Source: Chamaecrista fasciculata
Taxonomy: Eukaryota; Streptophyta; Magnoliopsida; Fabales; Fabaceae
NCBI GenBank assembly: GCA_003254925.1
Contig: QANZ01047639.1
Coordinates: 96,825 to 160,824 of the forward strand
Direction: 5' to 3'
Length of the DNA: 64,000 bases
Shown here: one piece after another, positions 36,124 through 48,337 of the stretch
Layout: every line of letters starts with the position of its first letter
Position numbering within the stretch: the stretch's first letter is position 1
Program-made: the position numbers and the translations under genes
The notes under the pieces: generated by a model
Told to the model about the DNA's origin: nothing
Database searches by the model: none
Seen by the model: only the letters and a program-made list of their open reading frames with translations

Positions 36124-37263
36124 GTACAGTTCAAGCTTTTAATCCAGAGAATAAACTGTATTTTTATACAACACAGGTGAAAGGAGAATGAGATCGAGCG
36201 AATAATGCAATCCCCTATAGCTTGTCTTGTATTGTCTTTAATTTCTTGAAATTACTTCATCTTTAGATGGAGTGAAGAGACGAGTTGTTTTTTCTTATTT
36301 GTGGAACCCATGAAATAAATGGCTACTGATTGTGCCATAATGCTAATGAATCTAGACCGCTATGAAGAGTATCCAAAAGGCAGAGGTTGTGAAGGATTCA
36401 TAGGTAGATGAATCATCAATGATAATGTCCTTTCATTAGTAATGAAAAATAATCATGTCCTTGTCCAATGTCCACTATCATTGTTGTCCTCACATGGCAA
36501 TAGGGAAGGCACATAATACTGAGAAGGCAGCACAGAACAAAATATCTATATTAATGTGTGTCTATCATGGACTTATTGTATGGAAGCTGAGGTCCATTTG
36601 CTGATACGTACAATGAAGTATCAGAAAGATCTATACTTTCTATATCCCACCAGGCAGTAGGCACTAGGGCACCATCCCTTATCATTAAAAGGTGCTGCTA
36701 TATATGTACATCAGAATAAGATTTTTGGGTACAAAAAACCATGAGATTTTATGTCAATCATGTAATTGCCAATGCCTACTGGCTGAATGGGGGTAATCCA
36801 AATTATCAGAAAAGATCCAACGCTAATCAGTATTAAGTATCTTACTCTTTCAACTTGATCAGTTTCGTGCCTTTGTTCAGGGGGCTAGATTTAAGAGGGA
36901 ATTGCATGCTAATATATTAGCAAAGCTTTTTGATTTTTGGTAACAATTACTAACAATCCAAAAACAATTCTTATTTCTTAAAGGTCATAGAAAACTCATC
37001 TAGCCACGCATATTGCTCACTCGGTAACGGTAGGCATCAAATTTAAATGTCCATTCGCCCTTCAATATTGTATGAACAAGTGCCTTGCCTTACAAAACTA
37101 CCTATTCTTTTTTTTTTTGGTGGACCAAAACTACCTATGCTAAATCCTCCAATGTCAATTGTGATTACCTCATTAATTACTATATTGATTGCTGTTAATT
37201 ACAGAATTAATTGTCATCAAGATTGATACAAACATTGCAAATACGCAATAAATATATTCTTTA
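36124..37263. other. Intergenic DNA after the DUF1677 gene
   Basis: Presumed 3' UTR to about 36330, then AT-rich sequence with no gene or clear element. Confidence 0.45.
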
Positions 37264-37518
37264 CTCCCTCTCCCAAAATACTTGCTTTTCAAGGACCAAG
37301 GAAATGATTAATTTACCTAAAATGAAGAGAAAATAAGATCAAAAGACTAAATTATCCTCATTAATTTATCCTAGTTATTCACTCTAATTCAATATTTTTG
37401 ACTTTTAATAGGGATAGAATGATAAAAAATAATTAATGCTCTATTGATTTTGTAAAACATCAGATATTTTGGGACAAAAAAATCCTCCAACAAAGCTAAT
37501 ATTTTGGGACAGAGGGAG
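37264..37518. mobile_element. Stowaway-type (Tc1/mariner) MITE, 255 bp
   Basis: The left end CTCCCTCTCCCAAAATA and right end TATTTTGGGACAGAGGGAG are inverted copies of the Stowaway consensus terminus. Each is flanked by TA (37262-37263 and 37519-37520), the target duplication of this superfamily. The left end lacks the two bases TG of the consensus. No coding capacity, as usual for the class. Confidence 0.88.
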
Positions 37519-37539
37519 TAACTTTTTACATTAACCATA

Positions 37540-37915
37540 GTAAAGGAAAAACCCTAATTTCGTCTCCAAATTTTATATCAATTGTCAATTTCGTTCTCAA
37601 TTTTTTTTTGGTCAATTTCGTCCCCAATATTTCACATATGGTTAAATTTTATCCTTTCCTCTTATTTTAGTCAAATATTAACGATATATTTTACATGGCT
37701 AATGATGTATAATGTAAAATTGATAGAAAAAGAAACTTAAATTTTAATTCAGATTAAAAGACAGGATGCAGTCTATCGTTAATTTATTAAAAGAAGTTAG
37801 TCAAAGAATAAAATTAATCAAAATATAAAATATTGGGGACAAGATTGACTGCAAAAAAAAAAGTTGACCATTAACGTAAAATTTAGAGACGAAATTAATA
37901 CTTTTACCTTATAGT
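37540..37915. mobile_element. Inverted-repeat element, about 375 bp
   Basis: The left arm ('aatttcgtctccaaatttta', 'ttggtcaatttcgtccccaa') and right arm ('ttggggacaagattgactgc', 'aaaatttagagacgaaatta') are reverse complements with moderate divergence, forming a fold-back MITE next to the Stowaway copy. No coding frame. Confidence 0.65.
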
Positions 37916-38546
37916 AATATCAACCATTAATAATTAACTCTATTTATTTATTTATGTAGGAAAATATCAACTAATTTAATAATTATTTTAATATATTTAT
38001 AATTATTTAATGTCAATTAATATATTCAATAGAAATGTTAAAATTTCAATAATTATTTATTATAACATATTTATTGTCTAATCCTGAATTCCTGATTCAT
38101 CATATAGCTTAATCACAAGACAGGCACGCTTAACAATGAGAATTGAGAAGAAAGAGAATATTCTTGATGTAAGATGTAGTACACCAAAAAAAAATGTAGT
38201 ACAAAGTTGGGTCATATGTTAATTCCCCCCAAACAACCTTGCAAGCAATGTAACGGAAATCCAAAACCACAAGGAAACAAGCAAGGTGCCAGCAAATACA
38301 CGACACAAAATCGTAATTAAGAAAAACTTCGAGGGTATCTTATGAACCCTCATCACTGTCGTAACTCGTGTTTAACAGCGTACCGAAAATCGTACTACTA
38401 CAATATCAAAGCTATATACGAGCATGTGGAAGAGCTGATCTTCTCTTTAATCGATAAACCCAATCCCTTCCGATTCATCAAATCCACGATCTCATCTTTT
38501 TAATCGTCCTCAATTGAAACAGTCTCTCTCACAGGTTGAAGCGAAA
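37916..38546. other. Promoter side of the COPT5-like gene
   Basis: AT-rich to about 38120, then a more balanced sequence that probably holds the promoter and leader. No distinct element identified. Confidence 0.4.
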
Positions 38547-38984
38547 ATGATGCACATGACCTTCTATTGGAGCAACAAGGTGACCCTTCTCATAGACTCG
38601 TGGAAGACCGATTCATGGACGAGTTATTTGCTGAGTTTACTGGCGTGTCTCGTTGTCTCCGCTTTCTATCAGTATCTGGAAAATCGCCGCCTTCGCCTTA
38701 AGGCCTTCTCTCTCGAAAGGCCGTCCTCAACACCGGCGACTCAGATCCCTCTTCTGCAATCGAATCTCGCCGGAAACAAGGTCAGATTAGGAGTGAGATT
38801 CGCCGGAGCGGTTATGTTTGCGGTGAGTTCGGCGATTGGGTATTTGTTGATGTTGGCAATCATGTCCTTTAACGGAGGGGTCTTTGTGGCGATTGTGATC
38901 GGTCTTGCCATCGGTTACTTCTTCTTCAGGAATGAGGGTGAAGATCTTTCGCTTGCCGTTGACAGTTCGTGTGCTTGTTCTTAG
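38547..38984 (+). CDS. COPT5: COPT5-like CTR-family copper transporter
   Basis: Single exon of 145 residues with three predicted membrane helices (about 24-44, 82-104 and 111-128). The short N terminus begins MMHMTFYW, a methionine-containing copper-entry motif. Helix 2 carries MxxxM (Met102, Met106) and helix 3 GxxxG (Gly119, Gly123), the signatures of CTR pores that assemble as trimers to move Cu(I). The C terminus has a Cys-x-Cys (SCACS) as in copper-handing tails. Length and the YQYLENRR segment match Arabidopsis COPT5, which exports copper from the vacuole or prevacuole. The upstream in-frame extension begins with TTG, so the paired ATGs at 38547 and 38550 are chosen; the first is used. 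Confidence 0.93.
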   Translation: MMHMTFYWSNKVTLLIDSWKTDSWTSYLLSLLACLVVSAFYQYLENRRLRLKAFSLERPSSTPATQIPLLQSNLAGNKVRLGVRFAGAVMFAVSSAIGYLLMLAIMSFNGGVFVAIVIGLAIGYFFFRNEGEDLSLAVDSSCACS

Positions 38985-40464
38985 GTTGAAATTACAGACA
39001 CTTGTGAAATATCGATTGTTTTTCCAATGCCTTCTTTACTCTTATGAATGTGTCATCTATGCTATTGGTTGTATTGCGTATCTGCGTTGCGTCTCTGTGT
39101 CCATAAATATGTAATTCAGATCATAGAACTGGAAACTTTTGATTCTGAGATTCTAATTTTTTGGGGGCAGTTTAGCTAACGATTGAGGGGCAATATTCCC
39201 ACCATAATCGCAAGAAAAATATTGATGTGCCGCAATTGCGTATTTTTTTGCCTTGATCAAATGAAATGTGAAAGGCAGTTTAAACTATAGACGAATGCTG
39301 GAATTTGACAATAATGACAGCCAAGACGGAGCAGAAGGACGTACTCATTATTCCTTGGAAGGTTTTTGAATTTCCGATATGTAAAAGATGTTTGTGGCAG
39401 ACTGCTGAACTGCTATAAACAGATGAACGGTTTTACTTCTATGGATTTATTAGTATTTAGTATTTACCAATGCCAGGCAAGAATGAGGGCCTCCTCTAGG
39501 GAATCAGAAGAAGACCGATATATAGCATCCCTTAGACAGCATGTATCAGTCTTGAATAATTGAATTTTATGAATAAATGGCCAGCCACTATCTGGAATGA
39601 AGGTAGCGAGTAAGGGTGCTGCTGCCATGGGCTGCATCTGGTTTAAGACAATTATGAAGGCTGTCTCTCTAGTGACCAAGAACTTAATTCAATATCAACA
39701 TTAAATCTTGAAGAAATGATTCGTTTAGAATCTAAACTAACTTACCAAGTTTTTGATATCTTCCTCTCTTCTCTGTGAGGGAGACTTTGATCTACGACTT
39801 CAGGGGAAGATCCTTCTCCAAATACTTGTATCGCCTTCGACTACTCGCACTATAAATTCAATTAGATATATATATATCTTTTTCTGGCTAAAAGGAATAA
39901 AGGCAATACTTAAATATATATAAAAATAGACAAAAAGTGGACATCTAATCTAAGTCCTTTTAATTGCTAGGAGAGAAGTAAATATTAGTTGTGAGACAAG
40001 TTTAGGAATTCTATGATTTCTATGTAGCCCACAGTACTAAAAATATAAATAAATAAATAAGCCCTATCTCAGAAACTAGAGATAAATACATGGACATGTA
40101 CAGAAATGCACAAAATAATTAAGGACCCGTGAAAGTAAAACACGAAGAGAAGTTTAGGCTTAAATTTGAAAGAATGCACTTGCTGCAGCAATCAGTAGTG
40201 GGTCTACTTAAGCATAACCATAGCTTCCCAACATATCAAAACAAGCCAGCCCATCAACTGTTTTCTATCAAAAGAACCTTGATCAGTATCAAGCTCAGCA
40301 GAGACATGCAAGGCAGATTTCAGAGTGAGAATGACGCGATTTAAATCAGTGAAGCAGCAAAGCGACCAATAGCATGGAAGGTCTTCTGTAGCCATGAATC
40401 ATCTCACTGTACTATGATGAAAAAGGCCAAATTTTTCTATGGAGGATTACACAATGACCGTTCA
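38985..40464. other. Intergenic DNA between COPT5-like and GCR1 genes
   Basis: Convergent 3' flanks of the two genes. Small frames here (39366-39563 and others) lack any recognisable similarity. An (AT)n tract lies near 39868-39877. No gene called. Confidence 0.45.
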
Positions 40465-43400
40465 CTATCGTTCATCTTCAATTTTTAACGAGACTAGTTC
40501 ACTTTCTTGCTGTTGGTTTCTGTACTTCAAATTGCTAGGGAGCCATCTCCTAAGTCTCTCGGGCCAGAACCTGGTATAAAAAAAGTAAAAAAAACCAATT
40601 TTTAGTTGTTCAATTCAACATGCTAAGAAAGCAATCAAGCAATTGTAAATAAATTAATGCTTAAAAAGTTAAAAATAAAAGTGATTCTCATCCACCAATT
40701 AAAATTTTAAAATATCAGACATTCAGACGTTTAGATGAAGTACTCTAATGGTTACACATCCACCGGGCTGTACATGCCCAAATTAGAATGACAAATGCTT
40801 GGAGAAGAATATAAAGTAGTTGGGAGAATCTGAAGAGGCCAAGAGGGATTCAGTTAGTGATAAATAAGGATAGGTGATACGGATGGAACATATAAACTGG
40901 CCTTGAATGGGAACAACACAGTATACAAAAATGAAAAAGTGAAATTTCCCAAAGGAATATAAATAGAGAAGAAACAGGACTTACAGGTCTATTCTTTCAG
41001 AAATTGCTCGACGAACAGAAGAATTGAGGCCATATGCTATTGAGTTGAAGAGGCCCTGCAACATGTCCCAAAAGTTAGCAACATGTCATTTTTACCCTTC
41101 ATGATGCGACACTTGATGTTCACTCTTCATATGATACTAAATCTGTAGTATGGAATGCAAATTGCACCAAATGGAAATGGCATAAAACTTTCCTGTGTAT
41201 AATAAACTGCAGTGAAGACAAATGATTCCCTTCATATATAACTATAGTTGAAAATGATTCAGAATGCCAGTGCAAGTACGGAAGTTTATATTCTATTGAT
41301 AAACTTCCATGCAAACAGGTTACAAAGCAATGAAGCATAAAGTAATTACGTAAATATGGCTGAGCAAGTACAATGAATTGGTCATACCATGAGAGCAGCC
41401 GTTCCAACATCAAGAAATGAGAGCCAAAAGATCTTCTGGCCGGGTTCAATAAAGTCATGAATACGGTTGATTGTGCCAAAAGTCCATGATCCTATTAGAA
41501 TCAGTGGATAGTAACCCCAGCGATTCAAAGCCTACAATGTCAAATAGAAGCTTACTAGAAATTCTTTTATAGAGTAGGAATGTAGATAAAGCATCAGCTG
41601 TACAGTATCTGTTTGAGCATGGTGCATAATGTGCCAAGATTATAATAGATTTCTGACGTGACAAGAGCGCAAGACACAAAATGAATGACATATGATGGGA
41701 AATCTCTTATAAGAAAGTTTAACAGCAACTACAAACTGCTATAAGCTTATCTAACTACAAACTGCTATAAGCTTATCTTATGTATGGACGGGAAAGGAAT
41801 TCAGGATTTCGTATCCATATGTATGGATCTTCAGATTTTAAATGTTGTACAAGTGGCCATATTATAAAATACCTTCATGTTGTCTCTTGTATCTGAGGCA
41901 TAAGCTCGGTCTGACATGCCAACTGCCATCTGAAATTCCCAAGAAAATTGTAAGGTCTCAAGTTTCTGAATAAGTTTTGATTAAAAAGAATCAGTGAATT
42001 TGAGTACATACACGGGCAGCATTATTCAGCATGCGTATTACTTGAAGGTATGTAAACCCGTTGTAAAGAATGGCACCCCAAAGTGGCAAATAAAATGTTA
42101 TAAAATGAACTGCCTGCATAGAAAATAGAAACCGTTTCTAGAAGACAAACAAAAGTGTAAAACTAAATCTTTTATGCTATTTTGTAAACAGATTGTCATA
42201 TTCAAACACAGTAGAGATGCAATACAGTAGTTGCAGAAAGTTGAGACGTGCTTTGTCATTCTGTTTTTTCTCTGGAACTGCTTAGTATTCAATATAATCA
42301 TTTCAAAACTAAAAATCAACTTTTGATGATAAAAACAATGGCTAAGTTTTTACCATCACAATCCCATTATAAAGAGCACTATAGGACCTTAAAAAAAGTG
42401 CGAATAGAATTCCATACTGAACTCTTAGCAGCAGCATGGATTTTTTCACCTGTCAATTTCAGCAGCTTATTATGCTGCTAGTAACGTATTGCCAAAATGC
42501 AACATGTAAAAACAATATTTTCACCAGCTTGTCAATTGTCATCCATTAGTGTTTAAAGTATGCAACATTACACTGTAAGACAAAAGAAAAACTTAAAGAT
42601 AACATGAAATTTAGATATCAATTGACCCATTGTAATCAAAAAGGAAATCAGGGAGTGTATATAGATATATGTACTTCAAAATACATAAAAGTAAAACTAT
42701 GCCGGTAGTCATGCAAATACTTGCCTTCCCTGTGCGACCCATCTGACTTGAACACCATGAACCAAAATGTCTATGGTCATTACCAAAGGAGCGTATGACT
42801 GTCACAACTATGGAAGTACCTATATAAGGTGAAAATTTTGTTAAATGAACTCCCTGCAACTAAAGTAGGCAGTAGAATGGATGGAAACTAAAAGTGAGGG
42901 TAATGGTGGAGAAGATTATTAAAAAGTTGCCCATTCCTCAAAGATGAAAATTTAAAAAGCTGATCATACACAAATACATACCCCAAACATACAGATGAAA
43001 CACAGCCTCCAAATCTTCAACATCTGCTTTATGCCTAACAACAGTACGATGAAGGGTAAAAGCAATTGTTGTAGTCCATAGGAAAGATGCCACACAAAAG
43101 AAATGTGTGCTATAACTCTGAGCGTAACAAAAGAAACCTTTGGAAGGGTCCCTGAATTAAAAAAAGATTTCCATTAATCACATAATGAACACCTTCGTTT
43201 TATAAATACATATGAAGAAAACTGCACTCGGTTCAAGAGATATACCCTACTATGTTGAAGAAACTGCAAAGCATGTCCTGCAGTCAAAGAAAATGTCACA
43301 TAAGAGCATTCAACAAAGGCAATCAAAAAGAAAATGACGGAAAACTAACAAATAGGCGCAGTCAGATACTCAGATTTAGTTTTCTGAATTCCAAAAGGAA

Positions 43401-44131
43401 ATGATTCTGAATCTCACAGCCGCATTAGTGACAAATACAAATGAGAGAGACTGGGGGCAACAAGACAGAGTGCAGAAGCTAGTAACTCGACTTAATGTTT
43501 ACTAACAATGCAATCATATTTTATCCATAAAACGTAGCTTCACACTAAAGCCTACGACAAGCGGGTTTCTATTTTGCTTTTCTTGTAGAAGTAACAAGTA
43601 TATTGTAATACCAAGTCACAAGGAAATAAATCAGATATTAAAAATATTCGAGTGGAGTTTAATATTTAGGTTCCTAGTTCTAGTCCTAATTAAAATTATA
43701 ACTAAAAGTAAATTAGTGAAACCTATCGTCAGCGTAAATTAGTGAAATCCAAACAACGCTTGGAATGTTGATTTGTTCCGACATCAAATTGAACATATAT
43801 ATGATAAATAACAAGTAGAGGGCAAATGAAATGTGTTGAGAAAACTTTGAAACCAGGCAAAAACATTAAGAAATTAGATCCGAAAACCGAAAACAAAATT
43901 TGATGGATTGAAAAAAAAAAAGGTGGAATGGAAATGGATGCATACGGAGAGGGCAAGGTAGAAAACTAGCTTGAAGGAAAACTTGCGCAGCTCCTTGAAT
44001 AGGACGTAGCAGAGAACAATGAAGCCCGACCCGACGAATGAAAGGCTCGACGCGCCGGCGTTCAAGGTCGACAAAATCTGCCGATCGTGTGCTGTTAGTG
44101 CACCGGCGGCGACTGACACTACCGTCGCCAT
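40465..44131 (-). CDS. GCR1: GCR1, seven-transmembrane G-protein-coupled-receptor-like protein
   Basis: Nine exons: 44131-43946, 43277-43246, 43151-42982, 42819-42725, 42113-42012, 41929-41873, 41531-41388, 41055-40985 and 40570-40465. They total 963 bases and encode 320 residues. Seven hydrophobic segments are seen, starting with ASSLSFVGSGFIVLCYVLF and KLVFYLALSDMLCSFFNIVG. The sequence closely follows Arabidopsis GCR1 (FLWTTTIAFTLHRTVVRHK, NRWGYYPLILIGSW, GLFNSIAYGLNSSVRRAI) and resembles Dictyostelium cAMP receptors. It acts at the plasma membrane; Arabidopsis GCR1 is reported to bind the G-alpha subunit GPA1, whose gene starts 18.7 kb away here. True ligand-activated receptor status in plants is disputed. 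Intron 4 uses a GC donor (GGGAAG|GCAAGT), the only one that keeps frame into AVHFITFYLPLWG. The other donors are GT. Confidence 0.94.
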
Positions 44132-44341
44132 TACCCTAGTAGTAACTAGTAATCCGTGTTGATCCTGTTTGCTCTATTTCCTGTTTCTTTTGTTCTCCTC
44201 TTCTGGTTCAAGTCGCGCGAAGAAACTGTTTCAGATTCTGCGTTCAAGTTTGAATTCGCAGCGAAGTAAAAGACGAAAGGGGAAAGAAATATTAATAAAA
44301 TTGATAATTAAAATACAATTGGCAAAGAATACCCTGCCGTC

Positions 44342-44423
44342 GTCGCTTTGGCCGAGTGGTTAAGGCGCTTGCCTGCTAAGTAAGTGGGGTTTCCCCGCGT
44401 GAGTTCGAATCTCACAGGCGACG
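44342..44423 (+). tRNA. tRNA-Ser(GCT)
   Basis: 82 bases. The acceptor stem GTCGCTT pairs with AGGCGAC, with G as discriminator. The D-arm/A-box TGGCCGAGTGG, anticodon GCT (44375-44377) within CTGCTAA, a long variable arm (GTGGGGTTTCCCCGC) typical of class II serine tRNA, and a T-loop/B-box GTTCGAATC are all present. It reads serine AGC and AGT codons. A T run about 15 bases downstream can end Pol III transcription. No intron; it lies 211 bases from the divergent GCR1 start. Confidence 0.96.
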
Positions 44424-44829
44424 AATATTTTATATTTTTTATTAATAATTGTTTAAAAAATAAAAGGCTTCATTTGTTCAAATTAGTTTTTTATTAACTT
44501 CAAATTAAATTAGTTTAATATCATTGTGATTGCATTTTGGTTGAAAAAATTTCTTATAAAATTTTAAATATTGAAAATAAAACTTAATCGTTAACTTAGG
44601 TGAGAAATTTTATGGTTTAATAAGATATTATAATAAAAAATTAATAAAAGTAAATGATTATCAGAAGAAAAATAATAATTTTTTTATTTAATGAAAGCAT
44701 ATATATATATATATAACACAATAAAAATAAAAAATTATATATTAATACTAGGGGTTCAATTCGGCTAATTAATTATATGTCGAGATTTTTAACATAACCA
44801 AACCATTCAATTTTGATATATTTTTAGCC

Positions 44830-45062
44830 AAACCATACCATTCATTGTTCGATTTTGTTTCGGTTTAAGCCTAATCATTGCCTTCTATGGCTTCTCATTC
44901 CAAATTCTCAAACTGAATCAAACTGATTTAACTAAATCAAACCAAGCCTAATCATTGCCTTCTCTGGCTTCTCATTCCAAATTCCCAAACTGAATCAAAT
45001 TGATTTAACCAAATCAAACCAAATTAAACCGAAACAAAATCGAACAATGAATGGTATGGTTT
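44830..45062. repeat. Perfect 38-bp inverted repeat enclosing a 77-bp tandem duplication
   Basis: Arms at 44830-44867 and 45025-45062 are exact reverse complements (38 of 38; start 'aaaccataccattcattg'). Between them a 77-base unit (start 'gcctaatcattgccttct') is present twice, at 44869 and 44946, with few differences. Arm identity exceeds that of other inverted elements in the window, implying recent formation or homogenisation. Confidence 0.9.
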
Positions 45063-45401
45063 GATTTGGTTAAACTTCTCATTCCAAATCAGTTTGACTC
45101 AAGTATACTCAATAATTAATTCGTTTGATCCTTTTCATAGTTTCTGTAGCTTTGGTCAGTACAGGAAATAAGACTTGGTAAGCCTAACAAACTAGTCGGT
45201 ATATCTTACGTTTTCTTCTTTTTGTTTGATAATATAAGGAATTAAAATAAGGATTCGCTCTCACAGTCTCAGCGTATTCTTTTTGCTCCCTGCAGCTTTG
45301 CTTTTCGTATAATGATGATTGATGACACCGAATATCAAAAGAATTTCTTAAAAATGTCACATAATTCAAATTTTTAAATTTAAATAATAAGAAACTTAGC
45401 G

Positions 45402-45551
45402 ACATTGGCATATTAATTAGGAAGTCAATCATAAATTTCCAAAATTATTATTATTATTCTCCGCCTCATGTCATGCATGTCATGCATGTACATTGGCATA
45501 TTAATTAGGAAGTCAATCATATTAATTAGGAATAATAATAATAATTTTGGA
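45402..45551. repeat. Local duplication with inverted AAT tracts
   Basis: A 31-base phrase (acattggcatattaattagg...) occurs at 45402 and again at 45490. Between and after them 'ccaaaattattattattatt' (45439) and its reverse complement (45533) form a hairpin around repeated 'gtcatgcat' units. It looks like a rearranged small element or replication-slippage product. Confidence 0.7.
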
Positions 45552-46511
45552 ATAATAATAAAGGTATTGATGAGAATCAAATCTAGAGTCTAGACAAGAC
45601 AAGATTTGGATGTTATTCTAAGTTCAAATGCTTTGATCAAAGAACATTGAAGATAACATTGGTGGTGGTGGCTGTTATGGAGAAACAATGAATTATCAAC
45701 CATTAATGATTGTGGGGTTGCTTAATTTGCCAATATTCTCACACCGATGCGCCTTTTATTATATGTAGTACATTTATTTACATACATGTTGCCACGCTGA
45801 GTCGCCGGCTTTAGCCTTTAAGTGGTGTGTTTGTCTGATATGAAGCTAAATGATAAGTTAGTTTAGTGCTTGTCCGTTGTACTGATTTTAGGTATATGAT
45901 TGCAACCCAAATTCCCAATTAAGCAGTACAAAGATATCACTCACAAAAGGAAAAAGTAACGTACATGTCTTCTTCCCCCTTCATTAATTTACCCTATAAC
46001 TTGTGTGGTATCTATTAGGCTGAGGTTCATTGATTCTGTGGTATATACTCATCAAGTTACTCTGTCTTTATCATCAAAAGAGGAATCCTATATCACACGA
46101 AACTACTACATAAGTTAGAGACATGAACGGCTTTTTACTACTACTAAGAGTCAGCCAACCACTCACAAGCTTATTTTCTAATTTTCCTAGAAGAGAGAGA
46201 GAAAAAACGACATTCCTTGCTTGTAGAGGCAATCAGAATTCCGAAATGATTCGTAGTCATATTCACACCTCTTCTTTCCCTTTCAGATAGATTATGAAGA
46301 CGCTAAATGTTATTTTACACCTGAAAATCCTGTTTACCTCTTGAGACAATTTGTATCTCAAAGTGGCTATAAAATTGATGGTATGAAGATCAAAATGTCC
46401 TTTATAAACCAAAATAAAAACCCCCCTGAAGAAAAAAAAAACAAAAAAGAAAAGAATTTGCTATCTGATACATTAAATATATATATATATATATATATAA
46501 ATATAACTAGT

Positions 46512-47954
46512 TTATGCTCCTTTGTGCCCTCTGACAACATCTGTGTCTCCACTACTTTCATTAACGGCAACATAAACAAATGGTCCTACGAAGATATCGT
46601 CAAAGTCCTGAAGTGACTCTAATACCCTGACCACATCACTCATGGTGGGCCTTGGGTTTGGGTGGTGGCTCAAGCATTTGTAAGCCAAGGCAGCCACTTT
46701 GTGAGCTCCTCTTGTAGGAAATTGACCTTCAAGTGTAGGGTCTATAATCCTATGCAGCTTCTTTTGATCCCTTAACATAGGCCTTGCCCACTCCACTAAG
46801 CTTTGGTGCTGTCTACCTGATGATCTATTCTTAGCCACCACAGATTTCCCTGTCAGTAATTCTAACAGAACCACACCGTAGCTATACACATCCATCTTCG
46901 TTGTAAGGTGACCTGTCATGATATATTCAGGTGCAGCATACCCTTGTGTCCCCATCACGCGTGTTGTCACGTGCGCCTCTTCCCCTTCTGGTGCATCCTT
47001 TGCCAATCCGAAATCTGACAGTTTAGCCGTGTAATCCTGTAATTGGGTATAACAAAATAATCACGTGATGATCTGTTTCTTGATAATCAGGGGATTTTGT
47101 GAAAAAGTATTATATATATATACCGAGTCTAGTAAGATGTTTGAAGCTTTGAAATCCCTGTATATCACTGGTTTGTCTACTTCGTGAAGGAAAGCTAGGC
47201 CCTTCGCTGCTCCTAATGCAATTTTCATCCTCGTTGACCATGGCAACGCAGCAGAGTATCCTGTTTATGTCACAAGTTAAAAAAAAATTCTAGAAGAAAG
47301 AAAAGGAAAAGGTGCATATAAATATATGTATATATACTTTTGAAGAGTTGATTCTCTAAGCTGCCTCTTGGCATGTATTCATACACCAAAAGTCTGTTCT
47401 CCTCCTCATAGCAGTACCCAATCAATTTAACAAGATGCGGATGCCTCAGCTGTCCAAGAAAGATAATCTCTGCCTAGAAAAGCAAATATATGAGATGTAT
47501 GAGTGGTTTGTATTTGTAATAAAGAAATGGATATATAGATGTGTTAAATTAAGGAGCTAACCAGCCACTCTCTGTGACCTTGCAAGCCGTCCAAATCGAG
47601 ACGTTTGACAGCTACAGGTTGAGCCTCTAATCCAGGCCTAAGTTTGTCATCAAGAAAACCTTTATGAACGGGTCCGAACCCACCTTCACCTAAAAGATTA
47701 CTCCAAGAGAAATTATGTGTGGCCACTTCAAGCTCCTCAAGAGTGAATATGTGAAGTTTTGAGCCAGCCAGAGAAATTGAGAGATCATCAATGGCCTGAG
47801 ATGAGCTTGAGTTGCTTATGTCCGTGAGGCATAGCCTCTGGAGTGAACCTTGTTTCAAAACCTGCTTTTCCTGCAACGAGCAGTTATAATTACCCTTGTA
47901 ACAACTCAAGATCAAGATGATAGACTTCCATGTAATCTTCTTTGTTGGACTCAT
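46512..47954 (-). CDS. Receptor-like cytoplasmic kinase, subfamily VII (RIPK/ARSK1-like)
   Basis: Four exons: 47954-47562, 47473-47338, 47260-47124 and 47036-46512. The 1191-base frame encodes 396 residues with no transmembrane segment or extracellular domain. Kinase motifs are complete: glycine loop GEGGFG (89-94), VAVK with Lys117, catalytic loop YRDFKASN (Asp212), DFG (230-232) and activation-segment [10 protein letters not shown]. The Tyr in place of His in HRD is usual in this subfamily. RLCK-VII kinases relay signals from surface receptors in immunity and growth. Sequence is close to Arabidopsis RIPK, and position beside CID7 and GPA1 suggests orthology to ARSK1 (At2g26290). The N terminus ([12 protein letters not shown]) lacks Gly2, so classical myristoylation is not expected; Cys18 could be acylated. 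Confidence 0.9.
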
Positions 47955-48328
47955 CTATCTATAACGCAATATTATGCTCCAACCAACCAATTCCCTTTTG
48001 CAATAATATTGTGTTTCTCACAAATAGCCTCTGCTTTTGAATCTAGTTAATGAGCAAGACGACATGGGAATTGAAGGTGGTTTTAATTTAAAATATAATG
48101 GTACCGGTGATTCTCAAATGTAAGTGAAATATGAGAAATTTATAATATACGTGCATTCACCTACCACCCCTGATGATGAGAGAAGTTGTGGGGAGATTCC
48201 TTGACTTTGCATCGTCTCTGGTATATATGTGAATGCCAACAGTAATATAGCTAGTGTAATACTATATATGCATGATTCATGATATTTTGTTTATCTTTTA
48301 TCATTTTTGGTTCTAGATGCATTCATTA
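47955..48328. other. Promoter side of the RLCK gene
   Basis: Short AT-rich sequence between the kinase start and the MULE insertion. The MULE sits about 375 bases upstream of the kinase start codon and may affect its promoter. No defined motif was identified. Confidence 0.4.
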
Positions 48329-48337
48329 TTCTTTTTT

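Larger units (their letters stand above)
44424..46511. other. Intergenic DNA, 2.1 kb, with inverted and tandem repeats
   Basis: AT-rich spacer between the tRNA and the kinase 3' end. Apart from the two repeat structures listed separately, it has an (AT)n tract at about 46479-46498. No gene recognised. Confidence 0.45.

Noticed and set aside
38514..38546. Longer COPT5 start
   Set aside because: The upstream frame begins with TTG; the family protein starts MMHM, matching the ATG at 38547.
47868..47900. Possible 23-base intron near the kinase N terminus
   Set aside because: Far below the plant intron minimum, and the uninterrupted frame reads sensibly through it.
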